Below are positions 27,420 to 36,527 of a stretch of 64,000 nucleotides of DNA, one piece after another. Position numbers and translations under genes: made by a program. The DNA is from Sphingomonas sp. 1F27F7B (GTDB taxonomy: Bacteria > Pseudomonadota > Alphaproteobacteria > Sphingomonadales > Sphingomonadaceae). The stretch spans positions 114,584-178,583 of the forward strand of contig NZ_SCMK01000009.1 of NCBI RefSeq assembly GCF_005503355.1. Reading direction: 5' to 3'. Position 1 is the first letter of the stretch. Every line of letters starts with the position of its first letter. The notes under the pieces are model-generated. The model did no database searches. It was not told where the DNA came from and saw only the letters and a list, made by a program, of their open reading frames with translations.

Positions 27420-28510
27420 GCTCCGGCCTCCTCTTCGCCTTCACCTTCGGCGGGCGCGATCGGCAAGGTGAACGACAGGGCCGCGCCGTCGAGATCGCTT
27501 TCCTCGGCCCAGATGCGGCCGCCATTGGCCTCGACGATCGCGCGGCTGATGGTGAGCCCCAGCCCGATGCCGTCCTGCTTGGTCGTCCAGAAGGCATCGA
27601 ACAGCCGCTCCGCCTCCTGCCCGCGAAAGCCGATGCCGGAATCGGCAACCGCGAGCGTCACGCTCGACCCGTCCTTGGCGACGGACGCGATCATCTCGAT
27701 CTCGTGCCCGCGGGCCGGATCCGCCATCACGGCGTCGATCGCGTTGAGCAGCAGATTGCCGATGACCTGGCCGATCTGCACCCGATCGCCGAACACGCGC
27801 GGCAAGTCTTCCGGCAAATAGAGCCGCAGCAATATGTCGTTGCGATCGATCTGTCCGCGCGCCAGCCCAACGATCTCGTGAACCAGCGTGCCGAGGTCGA
27901 ACGCCCCCCGTATCGGCGACTTGCCGCTGGCAAGCCCCCGCACGCGCGCGATCACTTCGCTGGCGCGGCTGGCTTCCGCGACGATCCGCTCGGCAGCGCG
28001 CTCCGCCTTTTCGATATTGGGAGGGTCGGCGGCCAGCCAGCGCCGGCACGCCCCTGCGCTCGTCATCACCGCAGCGAGCGGCTGGTTCACTTCATGCGCG
28101 ATCGAGGCAGTGAGCTCGCCCAGGCTGGTCACCCGCGCGATACGCGTGAGCCGCTCGCGCGCATCGTGGATCGCTGCCTCCGCCGCGACCAGCTTGAGCG
28201 AGAGATACGTGGTCACCGCGATTGCGACGAGGCTGATCCCGGTGTTGATGATGCCGACCTCGTACAGCCCGGAATGCGTGAGCCCGAAGCTGACAACCGT
28301 CAGCGTTCCGCATGCCGATGCCAGGACGACGACCGATCGGGGGCGCATCAGCCGTGTGGCGAGCAGAATCACCGCGACGTAGAATACTGCCGCCGCAATG
28401 GCATAGTTGGTCACCGTATCGATGACGAAGATCGCTGCGATGGCGGCGATCAGCAGCGCGATCCTGATTGCCCGCCCGCGCTCCAGGCCGCTCCCGCGCC
28501 TTCGCGTCAT
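27416..28510 (-). CDS. Membrane sensor histidine kinase
   Basis: 364 residues. Four or so closely spaced N-terminal helices (about residues 14-105) form an integral-membrane sensor of KdpD/DUF4118 appearance with almost no periplasmic domain. The H box is ASIAHEVNQPLAAV with His near residue 139, followed by NLLLNAIDAV (N box) and ADSGIGF/GIGLGLTISRAIV (G boxes). This HEVNQPL form is typical of FixL-like kinases paired with FixJ-like regulators, as here. ATG 28510 gives a sensible start; the frame further upstream is Arg-rich and unlikely. A 147-bp gap separates it from the small membrane-protein gene downstream of mgtA. Confidence 0.9.
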   Translation of the reverse strand: MTRRRGSGLERGRAIRIALLIAAIAAIFVIDTVTNYAIAAAVFYVAVILLATRLMRPRSVVVLASACGTLTVVSFGLTHSGLYEVGIINTGISLVAIAVTTYLSLKLVAAEAAIHDARERLTRIARVTSLGELTASIAHEVNQPLAAVMTSAGACRRWLAADPPNIEKAERAAERIVAEASRASEVIARVRGLASGKSPIRGAFDLGTLVHEIVGLARGQIDRNDILLRLYLPEDLPRVFGDRVQIGQVIGNLLLNAIDAVMADPARGHEIEMIASVAKDGSSVTLAVADSGIGFRGQEAERLFDAFWTTKQDGIGLGLTISRAIVEANGGRIWAEESDLDGAALSFTLPIAPAEGEGEEEAGA

Positions 28511-28657
28511 GACCTTGTGCCTGAGTTCATCGCGAAGCCCTTGGGTGTGCCTGCGTCGTGTGCGTCGACTGTCTTCCCTATGCCGCGCGGCGCGCCTTCC
28601 GTCGATCATTCTGCGCCCTTCGCCATGGCGACGCCCCGGAAACCCCGCGCGCATCAC

Positions 28658-28954
28658 TCAGCCGGCCCTGCGCAGGATGTGGAGCGCCGCGCGCTGAAGG
28701 CGATGGCAGAACCGCGAGGCACGCAGCCATTGTCGTCGCGAGATCGCGCCGTGCCGTGCGAGCATCGCCGCCATCGCGAACAGGAGCATCGCGATGGCGG
28801 CGACAGCCCAGGCGGTCAAGCGGGCCAGGCGCTCCCGCCATGATGGTTCGGGCGGGCGCCTGGACCCGTCGGGCTGGCCGCCGGCGCCGTCTCCATGCCG
28901 GCCGCCCTGCGGGACGGTTCCCTGAAACGCCCACGCACCGCGCTTCAGAACCAT
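28658..28954 (-). CDS. Small single-span membrane protein overlapping the end of mgtA
   Basis: 98 residues starting MVLKRGAWAFQG. A Gly/Arg-rich hydrophilic N-terminal half is followed by PSWRERLARL, one strong membrane helix (about residues 48-66) and a basic C-terminus ending LHILRRAG. The ATG lies inside the last codons of mgtA in another frame, giving a 10-bp overlap and likely translational coupling. No family recognised. By position it may modulate the Mg transporter, as small proteins such as MgtR or MgtS do elsewhere, but there is no sequence resemblance to those and this is inference. Confidence 0.55.
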   Translation of the reverse strand: MVLKRGAWAFQGTVPQGGRHGDGAGGQPDGSRRPPEPSWRERLARLTAWAVAAIAMLLFAMAAMLARHGAISRRQWLRASRFCHRLQRAALHILRRAG

Positions 28955-31659
28955 TGCCCGAACCGCCGAATGTAGAGCGCCTTCATCGATTGGGCGACGA
29001 CGCAGTAGCTCAACAGGATCCCGGCCAGCCACGGGAAATATTGCCAGGGCAGCGGCTGAAATCCCACCATCGCCCCGAAGGCGGAGAAGGGGAGGAACAC
29101 GCCAAGCGTGCAGATCAGCGCCGTCATCACCAGCACCGGCAGCGCCGCGATGCTCTGAAAGAAGGGGATGCGCTGCGTGCGCAGCATATGCACCACCAGA
29201 GTCTGGGACAGCAGTCCCTCGACGAACCAGCCCGACTGGAACAGCGATTGATGCTCGGGGGCGTTCGCGCCGAATATGAACCACAGGAGCGCGAAGGTGG
29301 TCACGTCGAAGATCGAGGAGGTTGGCCCGATCCACAGCATGAAGCGCCCGATGTTGCGCGCATCCCATTTGCGCGGGCGCATGAGGAACTCGCGGTCCAT
29401 CCTGTCCCACGGCAATGCGAGCTGCGACACGTCGTACAGCAGATTCTGGATCAGAAGCTGAATCGCCAGCATCGGCAGGAAGGGGATGAAGGCGCTGGCG
29501 ATCAGCACCGAGAAGACGTTCCCGAAATTCGAGCTGGCCGTCATGTTGAGATATTTGATGATGTTGCCAAAGGTCTCGCGCCCCTTCAGCACGCCTTCCT
29601 CCAGCACCATCAGGCTCTTCTCGAGCAGGATGATGTCGGCCGACTCCTTCGCGATGTCGGTGCCGCTGTCGACGGAGATGCCGACATCGGCGTCGCGCAG
29701 TGCGGGCGCGTCGTTGATCCCGTCGCCGAGGAAGCCGACGGTGTGGCCATTTGCCTGCAACGCCTTGAGCACCCGCGATTTCTGGAGTGGCGTGAGCTTG
29801 GCGAAGATCGTCCGCTCATCGACCAGCCTGCGCAGCCGCGCATCGTCGAGCGCTTCGATGTCGCGTCCGAGCAGGGGCTGGCCCGGCTCAAGCCCCACCT
29901 CGCGGCAGATGCGCGCGGTGACCACCTCATTGTCGCCGGTCAGCACCTTCACGACCACGCCATGCTCGGCGAGCGCGGCGAGCGCCGGCGCCGCGCTTTC
30001 CTTCGGCGGGTCGAGGAAGGTGAGGAAGCCCTCGACGATCAGATCCCGCTCGTCCGCGATGCCGTAGAGAAGCTTGCGCTCATCCTCCGGCACCACCCGC
30101 GTCGCGAGCACCAGCACGCGGAAGCCCTCCGCGTTCATCGCGCGGGCGCGGGCGATCAGCGTATGGCGTTCCGCATCGCCGAGCGGACGCACCACACCGC
30201 CATCGCGGATGGCATGCGCGATGCCGAGCATTTCTTCCACCGCGCCCTTGCAGACGATCAGATGCCGGTCCTCGGCGTCCTCGACCACTACCGAGAGGCG
30301 ACGGCGGACGAAGTCGAACGGCAGTTCGTCGATCTTGAGATAGGCTTCCACCGGGCGGATCACGTCCGGCAGTTCGCTCGCGAAGCGGACCACCGCCTGA
30401 TCCATCAGGTTGCGCACACCGCTCTGATGGTGGCTGTTGATCCAGGCATAGCGGAGCACGGCGTCGTCGCGCTCGCCGTGAATATCGAGATGCCGCTCGA
30501 GGATGATGCGATCCTGAGTCAGCGTGCCCGTCTTGTCGGTGCACAGCACGTCCATCGCGCCGAAATTCTGGATCGCGTTGAGCCGCTTCACCACCACCTT
30601 GCGTCGCGCCATCGCCACTGCGCCCTTGGCGAGATTCGACGAGACGATCATCGGCAGCATCTCGGGCGTGAGGCCGACCGCGACTGCGAGCGCGAACAGG
30701 AAGGCGTTGGTCCAGTCGCCCTTGGTGAAGCCGTTGATCAGCAGCACCACCGGCACCATCACCAGCATGAAGCGGATCAGGAGCCAGCTGACCGAATTCA
30801 CGCCGCGATCGAATGCGGTTTCCGCACGCGAGCCGACGATCGCCTTGGCCAGCGAGCCGAAATAGGTCCTGGCACCGGTGGCGACGACGATCGCCGTGGC
30901 GGTGCCGCTCACGACATTGGTGCCCATGAAGCAGATCGTCGGCAGATCGAGCGCATTGGCGTCGTCGTCGGTTGCCGCAGTGGCCGATTTGCCGGCCACC
31001 GCGCCCAGCGTGTCATATTTCTCCACCGGCAGCGCCTCGCCGGTCAGCGCGGCCTGGCTGACGAACAGGTCGCGCGATTCGAGCAGCCTTATGTCGGCCG
31101 GGATCATGTCGCCGGCCGAAAGCTGGACGATGTCGCCGACGACGATCTCCGCCATCGGGATCTCGCCGATATGCGCCTCGGCATCCTCGTCCCCGCGTCG
31201 CCGCACCGTGGCGGTGGTGCGCACCATCGCCTTCAGCGCGTCGGCCGCCTTGCCGGAGCGATATTCCTGCCAGAAGCGCAGCAATCCGCTCAATACCACC
31301 ATCGTCACGATGATGAGGACACCGGTATAGTCCGCCGGCTCGCCCCGGCGCAGCGGGAGGATGATATCCGTCACCGACGAAATCGCCGCCAGCGTCATCA
31401 GCACCGCGATGAACGGATTGGCGAAGGCATGCAGGAGTTGGGCCGAGACGGGCGGGCGGCGATCGTGCGCGACTTCGTTCGGCCCGTCCTTGGCCAGGCG
31501 GGCCGCCGCTTCCGCCGTGGTCAGCCCCGCATCGCTGGCGCGGAAGTTGGTGAGCGTCGTTTCCACGCTGTTCCGCGCCTCGCGGATCGCGCGCACCGAT
31601 AGCTTGGGATCGCGGGAGCGTGCGGCGGCGCCCGGCGCGGCCTTCGTCATCAGGGTCAT
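28945..31659 (-). CDS. mgtA: Magnesium-translocating P-type ATPase, MgtA/MgtB family
   Basis: 904 residues, typical for P-IIIB ATPases. N-terminal cytoplasmic segment, two helices (ANPFIAVLMTLAAISSV, VLIIVTMVVLSGLLRFW), actuator domain with TGEALPVEK, phosphorylation motif DKTGTLTQD near residue 375, nucleotide domain, hinge GDGINDAPALRDADVGIS, and a six-helix C-terminal half that includes NMTASSNFGNVFSVLIAS. It imports Mg2+ using ATP. The last 10 bp overlap the start of a small membrane-protein gene, and a kinase/regulator pair follows on the same strand, suggesting a four-gene operon. The start MTLMTKAAPG is the first in-frame ATG; the second ATG three codons in is equally possible. Confidence 0.93.
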   Translation of the reverse strand: MTLMTKAAPGAAARSRDPKLSVRAIREARNSVETTLTNFRASDAGLTTAEAAARLAKDGPNEVAHDRRPPVSAQLLHAFANPFIAVLMTLAAISSVTDIILPLRRGEPADYTGVLIIVTMVVLSGLLRFWQEYRSGKAADALKAMVRTTATVRRRGDEDAEAHIGEIPMAEIVVGDIVQLSAGDMIPADIRLLESRDLFVSQAALTGEALPVEKYDTLGAVAGKSATAATDDDANALDLPTICFMGTNVVSGTATAIVVATGARTYFGSLAKAIVGSRAETAFDRGVNSVSWLLIRFMLVMVPVVLLINGFTKGDWTNAFLFALAVAVGLTPEMLPMIVSSNLAKGAVAMARRKVVVKRLNAIQNFGAMDVLCTDKTGTLTQDRIILERHLDIHGERDDAVLRYAWINSHHQSGVRNLMDQAVVRFASELPDVIRPVEAYLKIDELPFDFVRRRLSVVVEDAEDRHLIVCKGAVEEMLGIAHAIRDGGVVRPLGDAERHTLIARARAMNAEGFRVLVLATRVVPEDERKLLYGIADERDLIVEGFLTFLDPPKESAAPALAALAEHGVVVKVLTGDNEVVTARICREVGLEPGQPLLGRDIEALDDARLRRLVDERTIFAKLTPLQKSRVLKALQANGHTVGFLGDGINDAPALRDADVGISVDSGTDIAKESADIILLEKSLMVLEEGVLKGRETFGNIIKYLNMTASSNFGNVFSVLIASAFIPFLPMLAIQLLIQNLLYDVSQLALPWDRMDREFLMRPRKWDARNIGRFMLWIGPTSSIFDVTTFALLWFIFGANAPEHQSLFQSGWFVEGLLSQTLVVHMLRTQRIPFFQSIAALPVLVMTALICTLGVFLPFSAFGAMVGFQPLPWQYFPWLAGILLSYCVVAQSMKALYIRRFGQWF

Positions 31660-32352
31660 GTCGGTTTCCTGGCTCTAGCAAGCGAGCTTCGTCAGTGTGA
31701 GGTGCATCGAGGCATCGCCCGGATCCGCGCCGCGAATGCGCGTTTCATCCATCCAGGCGATGCAGCGGCATTCGAGTTGCCGGGGATATGCGTCCGTGCG
31801 CCCGCCAGCTGGTCGGCGGAACCCAGGCACGTTTCGCTTCAAATGACGTCCATGTCGGCACCTCGCTGCGACGCGACCGCGGCCGCCGGCGAGAAGCCGA
31901 ACTTCAGCTCCGACCAGACGACGACAGTGGCGTGGTTTCTCGACTATTGTCGCATTGCATGGTTGTTGGTTCCTCGAAGCGATCCGAAGCGAACAAGGCC
32001 CGGGATTGCTGCACGCGGCTTAGTTTCCGGCGGGGCGCTCAGCCATAGATACCAACGGTGCCGCCAGTATCTCTTCGTCGCCTCGGCATATACGAAGGTA
32101 GCGCCGCAAGGACCGTGCGCAGGCGTTGCCGCATCGATCGCTTTGAAGCCAAGGAGAACTTGGCACCGGCCATGAGCGCGACCGGGAACTGCACAAGAGG
32201 CTGACCGCGCGGGCAAGACACGACATTTCCTCGATGTTTTCGAGAATCGAGATGAAGCCAAAGCGGTGGCAGATGCGAATTTTCTACGGAAAGCCATTGG
32301 CAGCGGCTAACCCGGTGCGCATTATCGACATTCGAATCAGGGGGTAAGCGGC
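31660..32352. other. Gene-poor region between mgtA and the type IV secretion operon
   Basis: 693 bp separating the leftward mgtA operon from the rightward virB operon; promoters for both must lie here. Most of it has no convincing gene. Base composition drops visibly after about 32210 and a coding-looking tail occurs at 32176-32310, consistent with old insertion or deletion at the edge of the secretion locus. I see no integrase, direct repeat or tRNA here. Confidence 0.4.
32176..32310 (+). pseudogene. Possible C-terminal remnant of a lost gene
   Basis: A 44-codon open stretch ending in TAA that reads like a natural helical C-terminus (KTRHFLDVFENRDEAKAVAD and FLRKAIGSG) but is closed by a TGA just upstream and has no start codon. 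Local GC is lower than the flanks. It may be the broken end of a gene that once preceded the virB operon. Support is only the protein-like composition. Confidence 0.25.
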
Positions 32353-32682
32353 GTGTTGAACCGTGTATTTTGGGGGTGCTCGCTAAGAGCCGCGGCGATG
32401 CTGCCAGCATTGATGCCCAGCGCCGCCTTGGCGCAGGAATTGGGTGCAGATCCCGCGGGATCGGGGGTTATCGTCTCCGCAGTGCACTGGCTGCAGGGCA
32501 CCTTGCTCGGCACCGTCGCCACAGTGGTTGCGGTGATCGCCGTCGCCTCGGTCGGCTTCCTGATGCTCACCGGCCGGATCAACTGGCGCTATGGGGCGAC
32601 CGTGATCCTGGGCTGCTTCATCCTGTTCGGTGCCGCAAGCATCGTTGCCGGCATCCAGTCGACTGCCCAATCGGGCCTTTGA
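32353..32682 (+). CDS. virB2: VirB2-family type IV secretion pilin
   Basis: 109 residues. Signal peptide of about 27 residues ending SAALA-Q, then a short hydrophilic stretch and two hydrophobic helices (about 50-73 and 81-101) separated by the basic loop TGRINWRYG. This is the TrbC/VirB2 layout of the major pilus subunit. First gene of the secretion operon; VirB3 starts 1 bp after its stop. A close paralogue sits at the other end of the operon. Confidence 0.9.
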   Translation: MLNRVFWGCSLRAAAMLPALMPSAALAQELGADPAGSGVIVSAVHWLQGTLLGTVATVVAVIAVASVGFLMLTGRINWRYGATVILGCFILFGAASIVAGIQSTAQSGL

Positions 32683-32683
32683 A

Positions 32684-32968
32684 ATGAACGGGCTGGAGCG
32701 CGACCCGCTGTTCGTGGCGCTAACGCGCCCGCAGATGTTTGCGGGCGTCACCTACAGCTATTTCGTCGCCAATGCGATTGTGGCAACCGAATTGTTCCTG
32801 ATATTCAAATCGGCCTGGTCGCTGATCGCTGCCTTGGTGGTCCATCTGATCGGCGTGCTCGCCTGCCTGCGCGAACCACGCTTCTTTGATTTGTGGCTGG
32901 CGCGGGTGAGCCGCTGCCCCCGGGTGCGCAACCACAAGATTTGGCAATGCAACTCCTACCGGCCCTGA
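32684..32968 (+). CDS. virB3: VirB3-family type IV secretion protein
   Basis: 94 residues beginning MNGLERDPLFVALTRPQMF, the standard VirB3 N-terminus, followed by two adjacent membrane helices (about residues 24-60) and the EPRFFDLWL stretch that follows them in the family. It is an inner-membrane partner of the VirB4 ATPase. Starts directly after virB2 and overlaps virB4 by 22 bp. Confidence 0.9.
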   Translation: MNGLERDPLFVALTRPQMFAGVTYSYFVANAIVATELFLIFKSAWSLIAALVVHLIGVLACLREPRFFDLWLARVSRCPRVRNHKIWQCNSYRP

Positions 32969-35301
32969 CACGTGATCCCAAGGTCGTCGCGCGGGAGGCG
33001 CCTGCCGGGCGCCACCTGCCCTATGCGCGCCATGTCGACGACCATACGATAGAGACGCGCGACGGGATGCTTCTCCAGGTCGTCCATCTGCGCGGCCTGC
33101 TCTTCGAAACGGCCGACACGGAGGAACTCAACTATCGCAAGCGCTTGCGCGACGCGATGCTCCAGTCGATCGGCTCCTCGCGCTTCGCGGTCTATTATCA
33201 CGTGGTGCGCCGGGCGATCGAACCCCAATTCGACGCCGAGTTTCCCGATGCCTTCTCCACGCGGCTCGATGAAGTCTGGCGCGCGCGGCTGGCGGAGCGC
33301 CGGCTCTATACCAACGACCTGTTCCTCACCTTGATCCGGCGCCCCCTCCAGGGGCGGATGGGCCTTCTCGACCGGCTCCGCGGCAGCCCGGCCGCAGCCA
33401 ATACCGGACACGACCTGCGCGCGCTGGACACGGCCCGCGATGCGCTGATCGCCGCGCTCGGCAGCTATGAACCCCGGCTGCTCTCGGTCTATCAGACCGC
33501 GCAGGGCAATTGCTCGGAACCGCTCGAATTCCTGTCCTCGCTCTACAATGGCGAGGTTCGACCGGTATTGTTGCCGATGCAGGACGCGGGCGCCTATTTG
33601 CCCTATCGCCGGATCAGCTTCGGACAGGAGGCCATCGAGCTCGGCGCCGCGGGTCCCAGCCCACGCAGCTTCGCGGCGATCGTCTCGATCAAGGACTATC
33701 CCGGCCAATCGGCGCCCGGCATGCTCGACGAGTTGCTTCGCCTGCCCTTCGAGATCACGATCTCGCAGAGCTTCGGCTTCGTCGAGCGCCAAGCCGCGCT
33801 CTCGCGGATGAACCTGGCGCTGCGGCGGATGCGCTCGGCCGAGGACGAGGCGGTGAGCCTGCGTGCCGATCTTTCAGGCGCCAAGGACGATGTCGCCGCG
33901 GGGCGCGCCGGCTTCGGCGAGCACCACATGACGATCGCCGTGCGCGGGCAGACGCTGGCGGAAGTCGATCGCGGCGTGGCCGAGATACAGGCGACGCTGG
34001 CCGATCTCGGCATCATCGCGGTGCGGGAGGAGATCGCGCTCGAGCCTGCCTTCTGGGCCCAGTTCCCCGGGAACTTCAAATATATCGCCCGGCGCGGGCT
34101 GATCTCCACCGCGAATTTCGCCGGTTTCGCCAATGGCCACAACCTGCCTCAGGGCAAGGCGTCGGGAAACCATTGGGGAGACGCGGTGACTCTGCTCGAG
34201 ACCACCGCCGCCGGCCCCTATCACTTCAACTTCCACCACGGCGATCTCGGCAACTTCACCATGATCGGGCCCTCGGGCTCGGGCAAGACGGTGGTGCTCA
34301 ACTTCCTGCTCGCGCAGAGCCGCAAATTCGCGCCGCGCATCATCTTCTTCGACAAGGATCGCGGTGCGGAGCCCTTCCTGCGCGCGATCGGGGGGCGCTA
34401 CGACCTGTTGCGCCCCGGCACTGCTTCGGGTCTCAACCCGCTGCAGATGGAGGACGATCCGGCCAACCGCCAGTTCCTGATCGATTGGGTGGCGCTGCTG
34501 GCCGGCGGCGCGGACATCGACGAGCTTGCCCAGATCAGGGACGCGATCGACGCCAATTTCGGCCAGCCGCGCGAACAACGACGGCTGCGCCATCTCGTCG
34601 AGCTGTTCCGGGGCAGCCACCGTCCGCATGGTGCGGACCTGTGGGCGCGGCTGCGCGCCTGGTGGGGCGATGGCGAACGCGCATGGCTGTTCGACAATGC
34701 GGAGGATCTCACCGATCTCACCGCCGATACGGTCGGCTTCGACATGACCCAGATCCTCGACGATCCCGCGGTCCGCACGCCCGCCATGATGTATCTCTTC
34801 CATCGCGTGGAGGAACGGCTCGACGGCACCCCGGCGATCATCGTGGTGGACGAAGGCTGGAAGGCGCTCGACGACGATGTGTTCGTCCGTCGGATCAAGG
34901 ATTGGGAGAAGACGATCCGCAAGCGCAACGGCATCGTCGGCTTCGCCACGCAGAGCGCGCAGGACGCGCTGGAGAGCCGCATCGCGAGCGCAATCATCGA
35001 GCAGGCGGCGACTCAGGTCTTCATGGCCAATCCCAAGGCGCGCGCCAGCGATTATATGGAGGGTTTCGGGCTCACCGCGCACGAATATGAGCTGGTTCGC
35101 ACCCTGCCGGACAATGCGCATTGCTTCCTGATCAAGCACGGCAATGAGAGTGTCGTCGCGCGTCTCGATCTCAGCGGCGAGCGCGAGCTGCTCACCATAC
35201 TTTCCGGCCGCGAGCGCACGGTGCGATTGCTCGACCAGATCCGCGCCGAACATGGCGAAGATCCCGCGCAGTGGCTGCCCCGCCTGTTGGAGGTGGCATG
35301 A
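32947..35301 (+). CDS. virB4: VirB4-family type IV secretion ATPase
   Basis: 784 residues, the usual size. The N-terminal domain is followed by an AAA+ domain with Walker A GPSGSGKT near residue 440, Walker B IIVVDEGWKAL near 631 and the downstream GFATQSAQDAL motif. It powers pilus assembly and substrate transfer and is the most conserved part of these machines. ATG 32947 (MQLLPALTRDPK) matches the family; the frame stays open upstream inside virB3. The stop overlaps the start of virB6 (ATGA). Confidence 0.95.
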   Translation: MQLLPALTRDPKVVAREAPAGRHLPYARHVDDHTIETRDGMLLQVVHLRGLLFETADTEELNYRKRLRDAMLQSIGSSRFAVYYHVVRRAIEPQFDAEFPDAFSTRLDEVWRARLAERRLYTNDLFLTLIRRPLQGRMGLLDRLRGSPAAANTGHDLRALDTARDALIAALGSYEPRLLSVYQTAQGNCSEPLEFLSSLYNGEVRPVLLPMQDAGAYLPYRRISFGQEAIELGAAGPSPRSFAAIVSIKDYPGQSAPGMLDELLRLPFEITISQSFGFVERQAALSRMNLALRRMRSAEDEAVSLRADLSGAKDDVAAGRAGFGEHHMTIAVRGQTLAEVDRGVAEIQATLADLGIIAVREEIALEPAFWAQFPGNFKYIARRGLISTANFAGFANGHNLPQGKASGNHWGDAVTLLETTAAGPYHFNFHHGDLGNFTMIGPSGSGKTVVLNFLLAQSRKFAPRIIFFDKDRGAEPFLRAIGGRYDLLRPGTASGLNPLQMEDDPANRQFLIDWVALLAGGADIDELAQIRDAIDANFGQPREQRRLRHLVELFRGSHRPHGADLWARLRAWWGDGERAWLFDNAEDLTDLTADTVGFDMTQILDDPAVRTPAMMYLFHRVEERLDGTPAIIVVDEGWKALDDDVFVRRIKDWEKTIRKRNGIVGFATQSAQDALESRIASAIIEQAATQVFMANPKARASDYMEGFGLTAHEYELVRTLPDNAHCFLIKHGNESVVARLDLSGERELLTILSGRERTVRLLDQIRAEHGEDPAQWLPRLLEVA

Positions 35302-36527
35302 ACAGCTGCCCCGGCATCACGGACGGCGCCTATCTGCAAAGCGTCCTCGACTTCGTCGATTGCCAGGCGCAGACGATCGGGGCCGCGGGCTATGAGGCTG
35401 CCGCGGCGCCGGGCTCGCCGCTCTCGCTGCTGCTGACCGGGTTCGTCACGCTGTTCGTGGCCTTTTACGGCTATCGCCTGCTGTTCGGCGACACGCCGGG
35501 CATACGCGAGACCGTGCTTGCGCTGGTGAAGGTCGGCATCGTGCTGGCGCTCGCCACCAGCTGGGGCGCCTATCGAACCCTCGCCTATGAGGTGGCAATG
35601 CACGGCCCCGCCGAGCTTGCCTCGAGCGCCGGAGCGCCCGCCGGATTGCCGGGGGCGACCGGTGGGCTGGCCGAACGGCTGCAACAGGTGGACAATGCGC
35701 TGATCGCGCTCAACGGACTGGGGACCGGTCCGAACGGCATCGCCACCCGGGCGCGAACCGATGCGAACGGCCAGCCCGTGGCAGTCACCGAAGCCAATCC
35801 CGAGCCGGCGAGCATCGTCGGCCCCTTCGCCCTGGGCACCGCACGGGTCACCTTCCTCACCGCGACCATTGCCGCCTATGCTTCGGTCCGGCTGGTCGCC
35901 GGCCTGCTGCTCGCACTGGGGCCGCTCTTCATCGCGCTGCTGCTGTTCGAAGGTACGCGCAGCCTGTTCGAAGGCTGGGTGCGCGGGCTGGTAGCCGCGA
36001 TATTGGGCGCGGTGGCAGTCACGATCCTGCTGGGAGTGGAACTCGCCCTGCTGGAACCCTGGCTCGCGACCTTGCTGGCCCGTCGGCAGGCCGGATTGCC
36101 GATCGGCGGAGCGACGAGCGAACTGCTCGTCACATCGCTCGCCTTCGGGCTGGCGATGCTGGCGGGACTCGGCATGGCGGCGCGCGTCGCGATCGCCTTC
36201 AGGCTCGGCGCGCTGTGGCGTCGCCTTGCGGCGCATGTCGCCACCACCACGGTCAATACCGACCGGACATCATCGCCCGCAACGCTCCCCGCGCGCCAGC
36301 CGCCGGCCGAGCACCAGTCTCGCGCCGTCGCGGTGGCGGAAGCGGTCGCGCGCATCCAGCGCCAGGAAGCGGTGCTCGCAGGTACTGCGGCCGGGCCCGC
36401 TCGCACACCGGGCGCCACGAGCCTGCGCGATACGCCCGTCGCGGCGCCGACACCGCTCGGGCAAACTCATCGCCGTACCCGAAACCGGATCTCGGCCAGT
36501 GCAACACGACGGGATCGTCAATCATGA
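35298..36527 (+). CDS. virB6: VirB6/TrbL-family inner-membrane channel protein
   Basis: 409 residues with about six membrane helices: LTGFVTLFVAFYGYRLLFG early, a central periplasmic loop (about residues 100-180), then LVAGLLLALGPLFIALLLFEGTR, VAAILGAVAVTILLGVE and a last pair, followed by a long Ala/Pro/Arg-rich cytoplasmic tail of about 90 residues. The central 'LLALGPLFIALLLF' segment with a following Trp (FEGWVRG) is characteristic of VirB6. Start and stop both overlap neighbours by 4 bp. Confidence 0.9.
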   Translation: MNSCPGITDGAYLQSVLDFVDCQAQTIGAAGYEAAAAPGSPLSLLLTGFVTLFVAFYGYRLLFGDTPGIRETVLALVKVGIVLALATSWGAYRTLAYEVAMHGPAELASSAGAPAGLPGATGGLAERLQQVDNALIALNGLGTGPNGIATRARTDANGQPVAVTEANPEPASIVGPFALGTARVTFLTATIAAYASVRLVAGLLLALGPLFIALLLFEGTRSLFEGWVRGLVAAILGAVAVTILLGVELALLEPWLATLLARRQAGLPIGGATSELLVTSLAFGLAMLAGLGMAARVAIAFRLGALWRRLAAHVATTTVNTDRTSSPATLPARQPPAEHQSRAVAVAEAVARIQRQEAVLAGTAAGPARTPGATSLRDTPVAAPTPLGQTHRRTRNRISASATRRDRQS

